DNA of 64,000 bases from Clostridia bacterium (GTDB taxonomy: Bacteria > Bacillota > Clostridia > Oscillospirales > Acutalibacteraceae): the NCBI GenBank assembly GCA_017502085.1, contig JAFVVQ010000052.1, positions 1 through 64,000 on the forward strand. The letters run 5' to 3'. Both the position numbers and the translations under genes were made by a program. Positions 22,335-30,734 of the stretch are shown piece by piece (position 1 is the first letter of the stretch; every line of letters begins with the position of its first letter). The notes beneath the pieces were generated by a model. It ran no database searches, was not told the origin of the DNA, and was given only the letters and a program-made list of their open reading frames with translations.

Positions 22335-22366
22335 CGGGTGTACCTGAGCGGTACACCCGTTTTTTG
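22335..22366 (+). terminator. Terminator after the beta-galactosidase gene
   Basis: A 10-bp stem CGGGTGTACC / GGTACACCCG with a five-base loop is followed by TTTTTTG. Confidence 0.92.
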
Positions 22367-22372
22367 CTTGTA

Positions 22373-23767
22373 TTAAAAATCTGCTGAACCCGTTGTTCTG
22401 GGGTAGGGGATTACGTCTCTGATATTCGAAATACCCGTCAGATACATAACAAGTCTTTCGAATCCGAGACCGAACCCGCTGTGTTTGACGCCACCGTATC
22501 TGCGAAGGTCGAGATACCAGTCATAATCTTCGGGATTGAGACCAAGTTCTTTGATTCTTGATTCAAGGAGCTCAAGCCTTTCTTCTCTCTGGCTTCCGCC
22601 GATGATTTCACCGATACCCATAACAAGGCAGTCACAGGCGGCAACGGTCTTTCCGTCATCGTTAAGACGCATATAAAAAGCTTTGATTTCTTTAGGATAA
22701 TCAGTTACAAAGACAGGTTTTTTGAAAAGCTTTTCGGTCAGGAAACGCTCGTGCTCTGTCTGTAAATCACAACCCCAGCTGACTTTGTATTCAAATTCGT
22801 CATTGTGCTGAGTGAGAAGCTCAACCGCCTCGGTATAAGTAATTCTTCCGAAATCCGAATTCGCAACCGCAGTCAGTCTTTCGATAAGCTCTTTGTCGAT
22901 GAATTTATTGAGGAATTCAAGCTCCTGAGCGCAATTTTCAAGAACATAGTTTATAACGGATTTTATCATCGACTCCGCAACGTCCATATTGTCGGAAAGT
23001 TCAGCAAATGCCATTTCAGGCTCAATCATCCAGAATTCTGCCGCGTGACGCTGGGTATAAGATTTTTCTGCACGGAATGTCGGCCCGAAAGTGTATACTT
23101 TGCCGAAAGCAAGAGCCATTGTTTCAGCCTGAAGCTGACCCGATACGGTGAGGTAAGCGGGTTTCTGGAAAAAGTCCTGGGAATAATCTGCTTCACCGTT
23201 TTCAGCTTTCGGCACATTGTTGAGGTCAAGTGTTGTGACTTTGAACATTTCACCCGCACCCTCACAGTCACTGCAAGAAATCAGGGGAGTGTGAGCATAA
23301 ACAAAGCCTTGTTCCGTAAAGAATTTATGAATTGCATATGCCGCAACCGAACGAACTCTGAATACGGCATTGAATGTATTGGTTCTGGGTCTGAGATGTG
23401 CAATTGTGCGCAGATATTCTAAAGAATGTCTCTTCTTCTGAAGAGGATAGTCGGGTGTTGAGAGTGCTTCAACCTCAATTATATCAGCGTTGATTTCAAA
23501 GGGCTGGTTTGCTTCAGGTGTAAGAATAACTTTTCCGACTGCTTTTATAGCTGCACCGACGTTAAGCTTTGCGATTTCTTTATAGTTACTGAGTTTATCA
23601 GCTTCAAAAACAATCTGAATGCCCTTAAAGCAACTGCCGTCATTGATTTCAATGAATCCGATAGCTTTTGAGTCTCTGAGAGTTTTTATCCAGCCGCAAA
23701 CGGTAACTGTCGTGTCTTTGTAGCTTTCAGGAGATTCAAAGATTTTTTTAATTTCCAGTCTGTCCAT
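22373..23767 (-). CDS. asnS: Asparaginyl-tRNA synthetase
   Basis: A 464-residue class IIb synthetase that charges tRNA-Asn directly. The N-terminal OB-fold (about 17-100, [20 protein letters not shown]) binds the anticodon. The catalytic domain has the motif 2 region [20 protein letters not shown] and motif 3 [20 protein letters not shown] at the C-terminus. Together these separate it from AspS, which has an extra GAD domain. The start has CGGAGGAAA upstream. It is the last gene of a minus-strand run starting at the two-component system, 22 bases after the ComEA-like gene, with no terminator between. Confidence 0.97.
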   Translation of the reverse strand: MDRLEIKKIFESPESYKDTTVTVCGWIKTLRDSKAIGFIEINDGSCFKGIQIVFEADKLSNYKEIAKLNVGAAIKAVGKVILTPEANQPFEINADIIEVEALSTPDYPLQKKRHSLEYLRTIAHLRPRTNTFNAVFRVRSVAAYAIHKFFTEQGFVYAHTPLISCSDCEGAGEMFKVTTLDLNNVPKAENGEADYSQDFFQKPAYLTVSGQLQAETMALAFGKVYTFGPTFRAEKSYTQRHAAEFWMIEPEMAFAELSDNMDVAESMIKSVINYVLENCAQELEFLNKFIDKELIERLTAVANSDFGRITYTEAVELLTQHNDEFEYKVSWGCDLQTEHERFLTEKLFKKPVFVTDYPKEIKAFYMRLNDDGKTVAACDCLVMGIGEIIGGSQREERLELLESRIKELGLNPEDYDWYLDLRRYGGVKHSGFGLGFERLVMYLTGISNIRDVIPYPRTTGSADF

Positions 23768-23789
23768 CAGATTTCCTCCGATTTGAAAT

Positions 23790-24209
23790 TTATATGATTA
23801 TTCTGCCGAGGTTTACAGCAATCATTTTGTCGGTTATTCCGTCAACATTTGCAAGTTCATATATCTCTTTGAATTCGCCGTTGACTTCTCTGAATTCAAT
23901 GATTGCATCAGCCCTGGCTTCTCCGATATATTTCAGTTGCATCAATTCTTCTTTTGTTGCCGTATTGATATTTACCTTGAATTGAGTTTCTTTTTCGGGA
24001 ACAGTGATTGTTGATGAAGTTTCAACATAGGTTTGAGACGTTGTATAATCCGGAGTGACAGGTTTTGTCACTCTCGGTACTTCTGTTATTTCATAAGGAG
24101 CAACTTCATTAAATCCCGGTGCGGAAAAGAACTGAATAAAGAAATATATCCCGATAAAGAACATGGCTGCACTGAGCAGAATAAGAAGATGTGTTCTGCC
24201 GCTGTTCAT
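23790..24209 (-). CDS. ComEA-like helix-hairpin-helix protein
   Basis: A 139-residue protein with one N-terminal transmembrane helix (about 8-28, [20 protein letters not shown]), a Pro/Thr-rich linker (about 30-75) and a C-terminal helix-hairpin-helix DNA-binding domain: [20 protein letters not shown] (about 79-98), then [11 protein letters not shown] and [11 protein letters not shown]. This is the ComEA layout for binding incoming DNA outside the membrane, but it lacks the SLBB domain of longer ComEA proteins. No comEC or comEB is nearby, so a competence role is unproven. Its ATG overlaps the stop of the MIF gene by one base. Confidence 0.82.
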   Translation of the reverse strand: MNSGRTHLLILLSAAMFFIGIYFFIQFFSAPGFNEVAPYEITEVPRVTKPVTPDYTTSQTYVETSSTITVPEKETQFKVNINTATKEELMQLKYIGEARADAIIEFREVNGEFKEIYELANVDGITDKMIAVNLGRIII

Positions 24210-24553
24210 CAGAAATTATTCCCGTTCCAACCCCAATGATCGGCTTCTTCATATTTGATATAGATGTTTGCACGGTCAATTCCGAGTTCTTCATTAATGA
24301 TTTCGGAGATTGCGGCGGTGAGTCTGTCATATGCGGCATCAGAGGTTGAACCGAAAAGGCTGACTTCGATATATGCATAATCTTCTTTGCATTCACCTTT
24401 GAAATACATCTTCATATTGTCTTCAAAAGCAAGCATAAGCCATGCCTCTGTTTTGCCGGGAATGAGAGCAATTGCCTGACCGAGTTTGGATTTGAGGTTT
24501 TCGCGGGCAGAATCGCTGATTTTGTTGCTGACAGTTGTTCTGATATAAGGCAT
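24209..24553 (-). CDS. Macrophage migration inhibitory factor (MIF) homologue
   Basis: A 114-residue protein of the MIF/tautomerase superfamily. After Met removal Pro2 would be the catalytic N-terminal proline (MPYIRTTVSN). The length and the C-terminal YIKYEEADHWGWNGNNF closely parallel animal MIF (YxNYYDMxAANVGWNxSTF), rather than the ~60-residue 4-oxalocrotonate tautomerases. It probably forms a trimer with keto-enol tautomerase activity. The CxxC oxidoreductase motif of human MIF is absent. There is no signal peptide. It lies 18 bases after the DUF5696-like gene and overlaps the ComEA-like gene. Its natural substrate is unknown. Confidence 0.85.
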   Translation of the reverse strand: MPYIRTTVSNKISDSARENLKSKLGQAIALIPGKTEAWLMLAFEDNMKMYFKGECKEDYAYIEVSLFGSTSDAAYDRLTAAISEIINEELGIDRANIYIKYEEADHWGWNGNNF

Positions 24554-24571
24554 AATATTTCCTCCTGAAAA

Positions 24572-26743
24572 TTAGTTTACTCTTATGAAGCTTCTCGCTT
24601 CAACGGTAACACCGAGTGTCTCGAAAGCTTCATCGGTGTAGTTTACGTATATCAATGAACCCGTATCGTATTCTGTGCAGAAAATGCCGTCTGCAACCTG
24701 ATAGTGATCGGTCATTCTGGCATCTCTTAAATCGTTGAGCACCGAATTCGATTTTGCATAGTATTCCGATGCAACGTTAATTGTGTTGTCATAATAATAA
24801 ATATCTGTTTCAGGCTTGTCTGATTGTGATTCGTAGCTCCATGCAAAATGCGGACAAGCGCCGTATTCAACATATTTGAGCATGGCTTGTTCTTTGTTTA
24901 TCTGTGTGTTTATTGCATCGCCTGTATAATCGACGATTCCGTGAAGAATAAGCGGAACAAACGGTATTGAAACATAAGCGCCGCTTGCCGATGCACTGAT
25001 TCCCATAGGCATATTAACGATAGAATCAACCGATTTTATCATATAGAAATTACCCGTTACAGCCATAATGGATTTCTCGGTCGAAAGCGGAGCAATTCCT
25101 GATGATATTATTTGAGCGGCATTATGACGGGAAATACCGTTTTTGCTGAAATCGGAATACAAAACAGAACCCGCATCATTAATACAGAACCCTGAGAATT
25201 CCTGAGTATCTGTGCTGTTCAGTACAGACGTAATAACTTTCGAAAGTGTGTTCAGTGATGCGAGAGTCCGATTCTTGATTTCCGTTTCGGCGTCTTTTCT
25301 GAATATATTCATAACTTTTTCATCATCAGGAACGTTGTTGCCGCTGATGAGATTGATGTCAAAATATATACTCATCTTCTGTTTTGCCGCGTATTCGTTA
25401 AGCTCTGCAAGTCCGTTTCTGCCGCCTGATTCTTTGCTTAACTTAAGAACGGATTCAACTCTTGATTCATCACCGCCTTTGAATGCGCCGTTATAGCGAA
25501 GGCTGATGTTGTTTATACCCTTGCTTTTCATATGAGTCAGCATATCGGTTGCCTGTTCAAAAGAGGTATTTGATTCAAGTGACAGGAAGCAAGGAATATA
25601 ATCAGCTTTATTTACAGTTTTTGTTGAAAGCACGGAATTACGGATAAGCTGTTCTCGACAAGCGGAAGCAAGTCCGGCATAAGTGGCGTTGTTACCCGTC
25701 AGGAATCTGTAGCAAAGAGAAATATCGCCGTCATATTTTTTTTCGGAGACGTAAATATTATTGTCAGCGTATTTTACGGGTGTGATTCCAAAAGACGAGA
25801 AAACTCGGTTGTATTCACTTAAAGAAGTTGCCTTTGAGGCATGGATTGTTGCAAAAGAATCGCCGTTTTCAATTATCGTAACAAAGGCAGTTTCACCGTG
25901 TTTGATTCCAAATGCGGGAACAATTGCCGATCCTGTTGATTCGACGGGATTTGACGGATCATTGCCGTAAACCGAAAAAGAAAGCGATTCAAACGATTCA
26001 TCATATATTGATGTTTTGATTATTGCTCCGCTTCCGTCGGGAACAAGAAGAAAATCGTTTTCTTTGCTGTCGTTGTATGCTCCGAAACTGTTGAGCAAAT
26101 CAATACTTTCGATATATGCATCCGGATTGCCTGTCAGATTTGAATGTTTGCAGTCAACAAGCATACTGCCGTCCTTGAGAGTTACTGACAGTATGATTCT
26201 GAAGCCGATATCGTTTTTGTCATATTCGGTTTTCAGTGACGTGATCTCATCGGCAAATAAGTCATATGTGAATTCTGCACCGCCGTCAATAAGCTTGTAT
26301 GATGCTTTTTTATATGCAAGGGAATTATCCTGAGTATTAAGATAATAGATGTCTTTTCCACCAAGGACTTTTAAGGTTGCAATACTTGCGCTGTCAGAAA
26401 GTTCTTCGCCTTGAGCAACTGTTTCAAGAAGGGGTAAAGCGCTCCATAGTCTGCGGTTTCCCGTTTCAAATATTCCGAAAGATTTTGAATCGGGGTCAAT
26501 ATATAGCTCGATAAGACCGGAAGCAGCGGCTTTTTCGGTGAAAGAATTCTGCGATTCAGAATAATGGAACTCCTGCGTGGGAGCTTTAGCGGAAATGATA
26601 TTCTGTGATTTGACCGACCTGATTATTCTTACGTCGGATGGCTTATAAAATATCGCAAAAATAATACCTGCAACAATCAGAAAAAATATCAGAAGCACTG
26701 ATAAAATTCTGATTATTCTTTTTGCTTTTGTTTTTTTAGTCAT
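24572..26743 (-). CDS. DUF5696-like membrane-anchored protein
   Basis: A 723-residue protein with a single N-terminal transmembrane segment (about 12-33, ILSVLLIFFLIVAGIIFAIF). The rest is a large extracytoplasmic part: a beta-rich region to about 320 (LYIDPDSKSFGIFETGNRRL; FLLVPDGSGAIIKTS) and a TIM-barrel-like C-terminal half (GINNISLRYNGAFKGGDESR; MSIYFDINLISGN; YVEYGACPHFAWSYESQSDK). This matches the DUF5696 family, which often occurs with carbohydrate-uptake or sensor genes and resembles glycosidases, but catalytic residues are not established. It overlaps the histidine kinase gene by eight bases and is probably the main target or co-sensor of that system. Confidence 0.75.
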   Translation of the reverse strand: MTKKTKAKRIIRILSVLLIFFLIVAGIIFAIFYKPSDVRIIRSVKSQNIISAKAPTQEFHYSESQNSFTEKAAASGLIELYIDPDSKSFGIFETGNRRLWSALPLLETVAQGEELSDSASIATLKVLGGKDIYYLNTQDNSLAYKKASYKLIDGGAEFTYDLFADEITSLKTEYDKNDIGFRIILSVTLKDGSMLVDCKHSNLTGNPDAYIESIDLLNSFGAYNDSKENDFLLVPDGSGAIIKTSIYDESFESLSFSVYGNDPSNPVESTGSAIVPAFGIKHGETAFVTIIENGDSFATIHASKATSLSEYNRVFSSFGITPVKYADNNIYVSEKKYDGDISLCYRFLTGNNATYAGLASACREQLIRNSVLSTKTVNKADYIPCFLSLESNTSFEQATDMLTHMKSKGINNISLRYNGAFKGGDESRVESVLKLSKESGGRNGLAELNEYAAKQKMSIYFDINLISGNNVPDDEKVMNIFRKDAETEIKNRTLASLNTLSKVITSVLNSTDTQEFSGFCINDAGSVLYSDFSKNGISRHNAAQIISSGIAPLSTEKSIMAVTGNFYMIKSVDSIVNMPMGISASASGAYVSIPFVPLILHGIVDYTGDAINTQINKEQAMLKYVEYGACPHFAWSYESQSDKPETDIYYYDNTINVASEYYAKSNSVLNDLRDARMTDHYQVADGIFCTEYDTGSLIYVNYTDEAFETLGVTVEARSFIRVN

Positions 26744-28244
26744 AATATTTAGAATCCTTTGCTATTTCAAAGGTGAAACAAACACCGTTTTTAACGTTTT
26801 TTACTCCGTAGCCGCATTTGTGATTTGTCATAATGCCCTTGACTATTGAAAGACCAAGACCAAAGCGGTTTTCATTTCTGACGTGTGATTTATCGGCTCT
26901 GTAGAAGCTGTCCCATAATTCGGGCAAATCCTCTGAAGCTATACGTTCACCTGTGTTGAAAACGAAAACCTTGAATCTGTCGCCGATATCTTCGATTGCC
27001 AGTTCAATCACTTTTTCGCCTGAACAATGTGATATTGCGTTTGTAACGTAGTTTTTAAGAACAATCTCAATTTTATCAGCTTCGCCGTAGCAGGCAAGAG
27101 GCTGGGGGATTTTGTTTCTGACTTTGATATCGGCTGACTCGAGCTGAAGAGAAAGATGAGTTATCAAAGATGCCGCAGTTTCTCCCAAATCAAAATAATC
27201 AGGGCTGAAAGGTTGTGCACCGCTTTCAATTTTTGAAAGCTCAAGCAATTCAACAACAAGACCGTTCATTTTGTAACTTTCTTCTTTGATGATATTGCAA
27301 TAATCCCTGATTATTTCGGGATCGGTGCTTATTCCTTCGCAGAGACCCTCGGCGTATCCCGAGATAATTGCAAGGGGAGTTTTAAGTTCGTGAGAAACGT
27401 TGTTTATAAAAGATTTTCTTGCACATTCAATTGCGTGTCTTTTCTGAATATCTCTTTCAAGTTGTTCGTTTTTATCTTTGAGATCATCAAGAGTGACATC
27501 GAGTGTATCTGAAAGAATGTTAATGCTTGAGCCGAGCTGTCCGATTTCATCGTGACCGTAATTGCCGCAACGTCTTTCAAAATTAAGAGCCGCCATATCC
27601 TTGGTGATATCGTTCATTTCAACAAGAGGTTTTGTGAATCTGGCAACCAAAAGATAAAATACAAGTGAAAAAAACAGAAATAAGGTCATAAACAGAGTGA
27701 GGAATACCGATTGCGAGACGGTTACGATATTCTCAACGTCGGCAACCGATGAATAAATATGGAGTGTTTCACCGGTTTCAAGCAGAGAGGAATAAACAAA
27801 ATAACTCGCGTCGGCGGCTATCAGTTTTCTGACTTCAAAGTTTTCTCTTTTAACAGTATGCTGATATTCAGTGGTTTTAACAGTATTAGAGTAATCGGAC
27901 GATCTGGTACCTGAAGTTGCAAAATTGGCAGTTCCCTGAATTGAATTATCAGATGAGGTGTAATAAACGGTACCGTCAGGATTGAGAATCTCAAAATCAA
28001 TATTGTTATTCAGTGCGATTGAATGAAGATCAAAATAATATGTTATTGCACCGGGGATGCATGCTTTGATTTCTTCTGCTGCTTTTGATTGGGTTCTGTA
28101 AGTCTGACTTGAGAGAACCATAAATAAAGCAGGGGAGGTAACAACGGTCATAACGATAAAAAACAAAAACAGCACCGAAAGAATTGTTGCAAACAGTTTG
28201 AATCTGATTTTGCTGATCCGCGGTTTGATTTGTGTTTTTTTCAA
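26736..28244 (-). CDS. Sensor histidine kinase
   Basis: A 502-residue membrane sensor kinase. Two transmembrane helices (about 14-38 and 178-202) bracket a ~140-residue extracytoplasmic sensor domain. Next come a HAMP domain (about 203-255, FTKPLVEMNDITKDMAALNF), the HisKA domain with phospho-acceptor His285 in SHELKTPLA, and the HATPase_c domain (N box NYVTNAISH, G1 region FNTGERI, G2 FGLGLSIVKGI). The sensed signal is unknown. It overlaps the response-regulator gene by four bases (ATGA) and the DUF5696-like gene by eight bases. Confidence 0.93.
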   Translation of the reverse strand: MKKTQIKPRISKIRFKLFATILSVLFLFFIVMTVVTSPALFMVLSSQTYRTQSKAAEEIKACIPGAITYYFDLHSIALNNNIDFEILNPDGTVYYTSSDNSIQGTANFATSGTRSSDYSNTVKTTEYQHTVKRENFEVRKLIAADASYFVYSSLLETGETLHIYSSVADVENIVTVSQSVFLTLFMTLFLFFSLVFYLLVARFTKPLVEMNDITKDMAALNFERRCGNYGHDEIGQLGSSINILSDTLDVTLDDLKDKNEQLERDIQKRHAIECARKSFINNVSHELKTPLAIISGYAEGLCEGISTDPEIIRDYCNIIKEESYKMNGLVVELLELSKIESGAQPFSPDYFDLGETAASLITHLSLQLESADIKVRNKIPQPLACYGEADKIEIVLKNYVTNAISHCSGEKVIELAIEDIGDRFKVFVFNTGERIASEDLPELWDSFYRADKSHVRNENRFGLGLSIVKGIMTNHKCGYGVKNVKNGVCFTFEIAKDSKYYD

Positions 28245-28930
28245 GAGTTGTTCACCTCGATTTTATAGCCGACTCCATAAACTGTTTTCAGATGAGTTTC
28301 GCCCCATTTGCCAAGTTTCGTTCTGAGTCTTGCAACGTGAGAATCAACGGTTCTCGGATCGCCTGAGAAATCAATTCCCCAGATATCGTCAAGCAAACGG
28401 TCTCTTGAATATATTCTGCCCACGTTTTTTGAAAGCTTAACGAGAATGTTGTATTCCTTGATAGTCAGATCAACGGGCTTGTCTTCGACGGTAACGCTAT
28501 GTGCGGGGAGGTCAATCGTAAGGTTGTCGATTGAAATAATTTCATCGGAATTGTTTGCGGTTCGAATGGCACTTCTTTTGAGCAGCGCTTCGACTCGCTT
28601 CATCAGCACCGTCGGGCTGAATGGCTTTGTAACAAAATCATCTGCACCCGATTCAAATGACATAAGCTCATCAAATTCCTGACTTCTTGCAGTAAGCATA
28701 AGAATGGGAACAGTGCTTGATTCTCTGATTTTTTTACAGACTTCCCAGCCGTCGGCTTCGGGCATCATTATATCGCATATAACAAGGCTGATATCTTTAT
28801 CTGCCCTGAATTTCTCAATTGCTGCAAGTCCGTTGTCAGCTTCGATCGGTTCGTAACCTGACTTGCGCAGAAAGTCGCTCACAAGACGCCTGATGAGAGC
28901 TTCGTCGTCAGCAACCAGTATTTTAAGCAT
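28241..28930 (-). CDS. OmpR-family response regulator
   Basis: A 229-residue DNA-binding response regulator. The receiver domain (about 1-115) has the acidic pair in VADDEALIRR, the phospho-acceptor Asp53 in VICDIMMP, the Thr in MLTARSQ and Lys in DDFVTKPFSP. The C-terminal winged helix (about 130-229) contains LTIKEYNILVKLSKNVGRIY and GDPRTVDSHVARLRTKLG. It is the first gene of the operon and partners the overlapping histidine kinase. Confidence 0.95.
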   Translation of the reverse strand: MLKILVADDEALIRRLVSDFLRKSGYEPIEADNGLAAIEKFRADKDISLVICDIMMPEADGWEVCKKIRESSTVPILMLTARSQEFDELMSFESGADDFVTKPFSPTVLMKRVEALLKRSAIRTANNSDEIISIDNLTIDLPAHSVTVEDKPVDLTIKEYNILVKLSKNVGRIYSRDRLLDDIWGIDFSGDPRTVDSHVARLRTKLGKWGETHLKTVYGVGYKIEVNNS

Positions 28931-29113
28931 AAGAGCACCGCCTTATAAGAATATATATTTAATAATACCATATTTGTTATAAATAAATCAAGCAAACGTA
29001 AAAACTTTTTGTCTGTGAGCGATTAAGTTTTTGATGATTTGTATAAAATTTATATGTTGTTTTGCCGATAAGATAACAAAATCAGAAAATGTGAATTTTT
29101 TTTGCTTTTTCTA

Positions 29114-29142
29114 TTGTTTTGTTTAAAGAATTACTGTATAAT
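29114..29142 (+). promoter_or_regulatory. Promoter for the Nudix-fusion gene
   Basis: TTGTTT (29114-29119), 17-base spacer, TATAAT (29137-29142). Transcription should begin near 29150, so the leader contains the palindrome and direct repeat at 29161-29196. Confidence 0.7.
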
Positions 29143-29160
29143 TTATCAGTATTTATCTTG

Positions 29161-29196
29161 GGTTAAAATGACCTTTCGAAAGGTGTGGTTAAAATG
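29161..29196 (+). repeat. Direct repeat flanking a 14-bp palindrome over the start site
   Basis: GGTTAAAATG occurs at 29161-29170 and again at 29187-29196, the second copy containing the start codon of the Nudix gene. Between them is the perfect palindrome ACCTTTCGAAAGGT (29171-29184), whose right arm supplies the AAAGG ribosome binding site. Folding of the palindrome would hide that site. The first copy also opens a short out-of-frame reading frame of about 15 codons that overlaps the main start. Confidence 0.6.
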
Positions 29197-29937
29197 CTCG
29201 GCAAATATGTCAGAGTAAGGGTTACAAATCCTATCCGCTCCGTAAACAGACAATTCGGTTTTGTCTATCAGCTTAATTTCGGTGCGATCGAGGGCAAAAA
29301 GCGTTATGACAGCGTTTCCTCGGGGGCATACATTATGGGGATTAATCATCCTGTCAGAACTTTTGACGGCAGGGTTATCGCGGCAATCAAAAGAGCTGAC
29401 GGAAGCCCCACAGTTTATGTTGTTGCTCCGAAGAGTATGAGATTCATTTCTTATCAGATTGAGGATGCAATTGCTTTTGCGGAAAACGGAAGAGATTACA
29501 AGCTCGAATGTCTCTATGAGCGTTCGTGCGGAGCAGTGGTTTATCGCTTTATTAATAATGAGGTCAGGTATCTGCTGATAAAAAACAGAAGAAGCACTCA
29601 CTGGGGTTTTCCGAAGGGTCACGTTGAGAAGGGTGAGACCTTTGAACAGACCGCTATCAGAGAAGTGCTTGAAGAAACAGGCATACATATTCAGATTTTA
29701 CCGCAGTTTGCTTCGAAATCCGAATATACAATTCAGGGCAGAGTGGAAAAATCGGTTACGATTTTTCTTGCAAAAACCAAGGATACTCAGACGATAATTC
29801 AACGCGAAGAAATCGAGGATTATATCTGGCTCAGCTACGAAAAAGCTCTTGACACTCTGAGGTTTATCAATGACCGCAATATTCTTCAGAGTGCCCATGA
29901 TTTTCTGGTTAACAAGAACATCATTGAAGATGAATGA
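29194..29937 (+). CDS. Nudix hydrolase with N-terminal pyrophosphatase-like domain
   Basis: A 247-residue two-domain protein. The N-terminal ~100 residues (KYVRVRVTNPIRSVNRQFGF, then AYIMGINHPVRTFDGRVIAA and YVVAPKSMRF) match the small inorganic-pyrophosphatase-like proteins of Clostridia. The acidic residues expected around DGxxxDAYI are changed to DSVSSGAYI, so catalysis is doubtful. The C-terminal domain has the full Nudix box GHVEKGETFEQTAIREVLEE plus TGI (about 142-164), as in Ap4A-type hydrolases, with HWGFPKGH before it. It is cytoplasmic and probably cleaves a nucleoside diphosphate derivative. ATG 29194 is preferred over GTG 29185. Confidence 0.82.
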   Translation: MLGKYVRVRVTNPIRSVNRQFGFVYQLNFGAIEGKKRYDSVSSGAYIMGINHPVRTFDGRVIAAIKRADGSPTVYVVAPKSMRFISYQIEDAIAFAENGRDYKLECLYERSCGAVVYRFINNEVRYLLIKNRRSTHWGFPKGHVEKGETFEQTAIREVLEETGIHIQILPQFASKSEYTIQGRVEKSVTIFLAKTKDTQTIIQREEIEDYIWLSYEKALDTLRFINDRNILQSAHDFLVNKNIIEDE

Positions 29938-29977
29938 AAAAAACCACAGCGTTTTTTACGCTGTGGTAATTTTTTTA
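29938..29977. terminator. Bidirectional terminator after the Nudix gene
   Basis: A 9-bp stem ACCACAGCG / CGCTGTGGT with a T-rich loop is followed by AATTTTTTTAT on the plus strand. The A-run before it gives a T-run on the minus strand, ending the convergent tetR-type gene. Confidence 0.88.
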
Positions 29978-30550
29978 TCCGTATATCTTATGACAGAGCT
30001 CAAGGAGATTAGCAAGATTGGATGCGATTTCATCCGGAGTGCATACAAGTCTGCCCTGAAGCCATGCTACAAAAACTTCTTTTGCACCGTTGGTTGTGAA
30101 TGTAAGGTAAATATCTGCTTTTGTTGAATCGTCGCTTCCGTCGAGCTTCAGCAGTTTGGACAGTGTTTCTTCGTAATATATAGAGATAATTCTGCTCAGG
30201 AAATTTTCAACAAAGCTTGAATGCATCAGCATCTTATAATATTCAAAGTCTGAATAAAGATGGTTGCAAATTATTGAAAGAAATGATGTTGTATCTTTTA
30301 TATCTGAATTTTTTTCTTTGACCATGCTGACAAGGTTCACGAGTTTTCTGACTTCTTCGGTTTCGATCTGATCAATTACGCTGTGTATATCGGGGTAATG
30401 TGCATAGAATGTTCCTCTGCTTATGTCGGCTTCGCGTATTACGTCAGAAACTGTAATTTTTGAAATATCTTTTTCATGAATTAGTTTTGCAACAGCTTTT
30501 TTGATAAGTGTCTTTGAACGTATTGAGCTGCGGTATTCTGCTTTTGCCAT
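29975..30550 (-). CDS. TetR/AcrR family transcriptional regulator
   Basis: A 191-residue repressor-type protein. The N-terminal TetR helix-turn-helix occupies about residues 8-55 (LIHEKDISKITVSDVIREAD, then SRGTFYAHYPDI). The C-terminal ~130 residues form a divergent helical ligand domain with a TetR_C-type end (FTTNGAKEVFVAWLQGRLVC). The start is set by AAAGGAG. It is divergent from the sugar isomerase/glycosidase operon with 184 bases between, so it may control that operon and itself; a candidate operator is at 30564-30580. The ligand is unknown. Confidence 0.9.
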   Translation of the reverse strand: MAKAEYRSSIRSKTLIKKAVAKLIHEKDISKITVSDVIREADISRGTFYAHYPDIHSVIDQIETEEVRKLVNLVSMVKEKNSDIKDTTSFLSIICNHLYSDFEYYKMLMHSSFVENFLSRIISIYYEETLSKLLKLDGSDDSTKADIYLTFTTNGAKEVFVAWLQGRLVCTPDEIASNLANLLELCHKIYG

Positions 30551-30563
30551 TTTTCTCTCTCCT

Positions 30564-30580
30564 TTGGTTATTAAAACTAA
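30564..30580. promoter_or_regulatory. Candidate TetR operator (imperfect palindrome)
   Basis: TTGGTTATTAAAACTAA reads as two half-sites (TTGGTT and the reverse complement of AACTAA, five of six bases matching) around a five-base centre. It lies 14 bases upstream of the regulator start, where autoregulation would act. The evidence is positional and palindromic only. Confidence 0.3.
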
Positions 30581-30674
30581 TCTACATTATCTGCTTTAAA
30601 ATGTCAATAAATTTCTTGAAATAGAATAAAAATTAAAAAAATGTTAATATTTTAAAAGTTTATATTTATATTTA

Positions 30675-30703
30675 TTGACTGCATTTTTTTTCAATGATAT
30701 AAT
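30675..30703 (+). promoter_or_regulatory. Promoter for the isomerase-glycosidase operon
   Basis: TTGACT (30675-30680), 17-base spacer, TATAAT (30698-30703) with an extended -10 (TGA just before). It lies 31 bases before the isomerase start codon and is one of the best promoter matches in the window. Confidence 0.8.
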
Positions 30704-30734
30704 TTATATATTCAATATGAAAGAAGGCTCTTTT

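Noticed and set aside
22805..23422. A 205-codon plus-strand frame
   Set aside because: It is antisense to asnS, whose class II motifs are clear, and has no similarity features.
23790..24209. A competence (DNA uptake) locus
   Set aside because: Only a short ComEA-like protein is present; comEB, comEC and pilus genes are absent.
29146..29688. A 180-codon minus-strand frame
   Set aside because: It is antisense to the Nudix-fusion gene and to its promoter.
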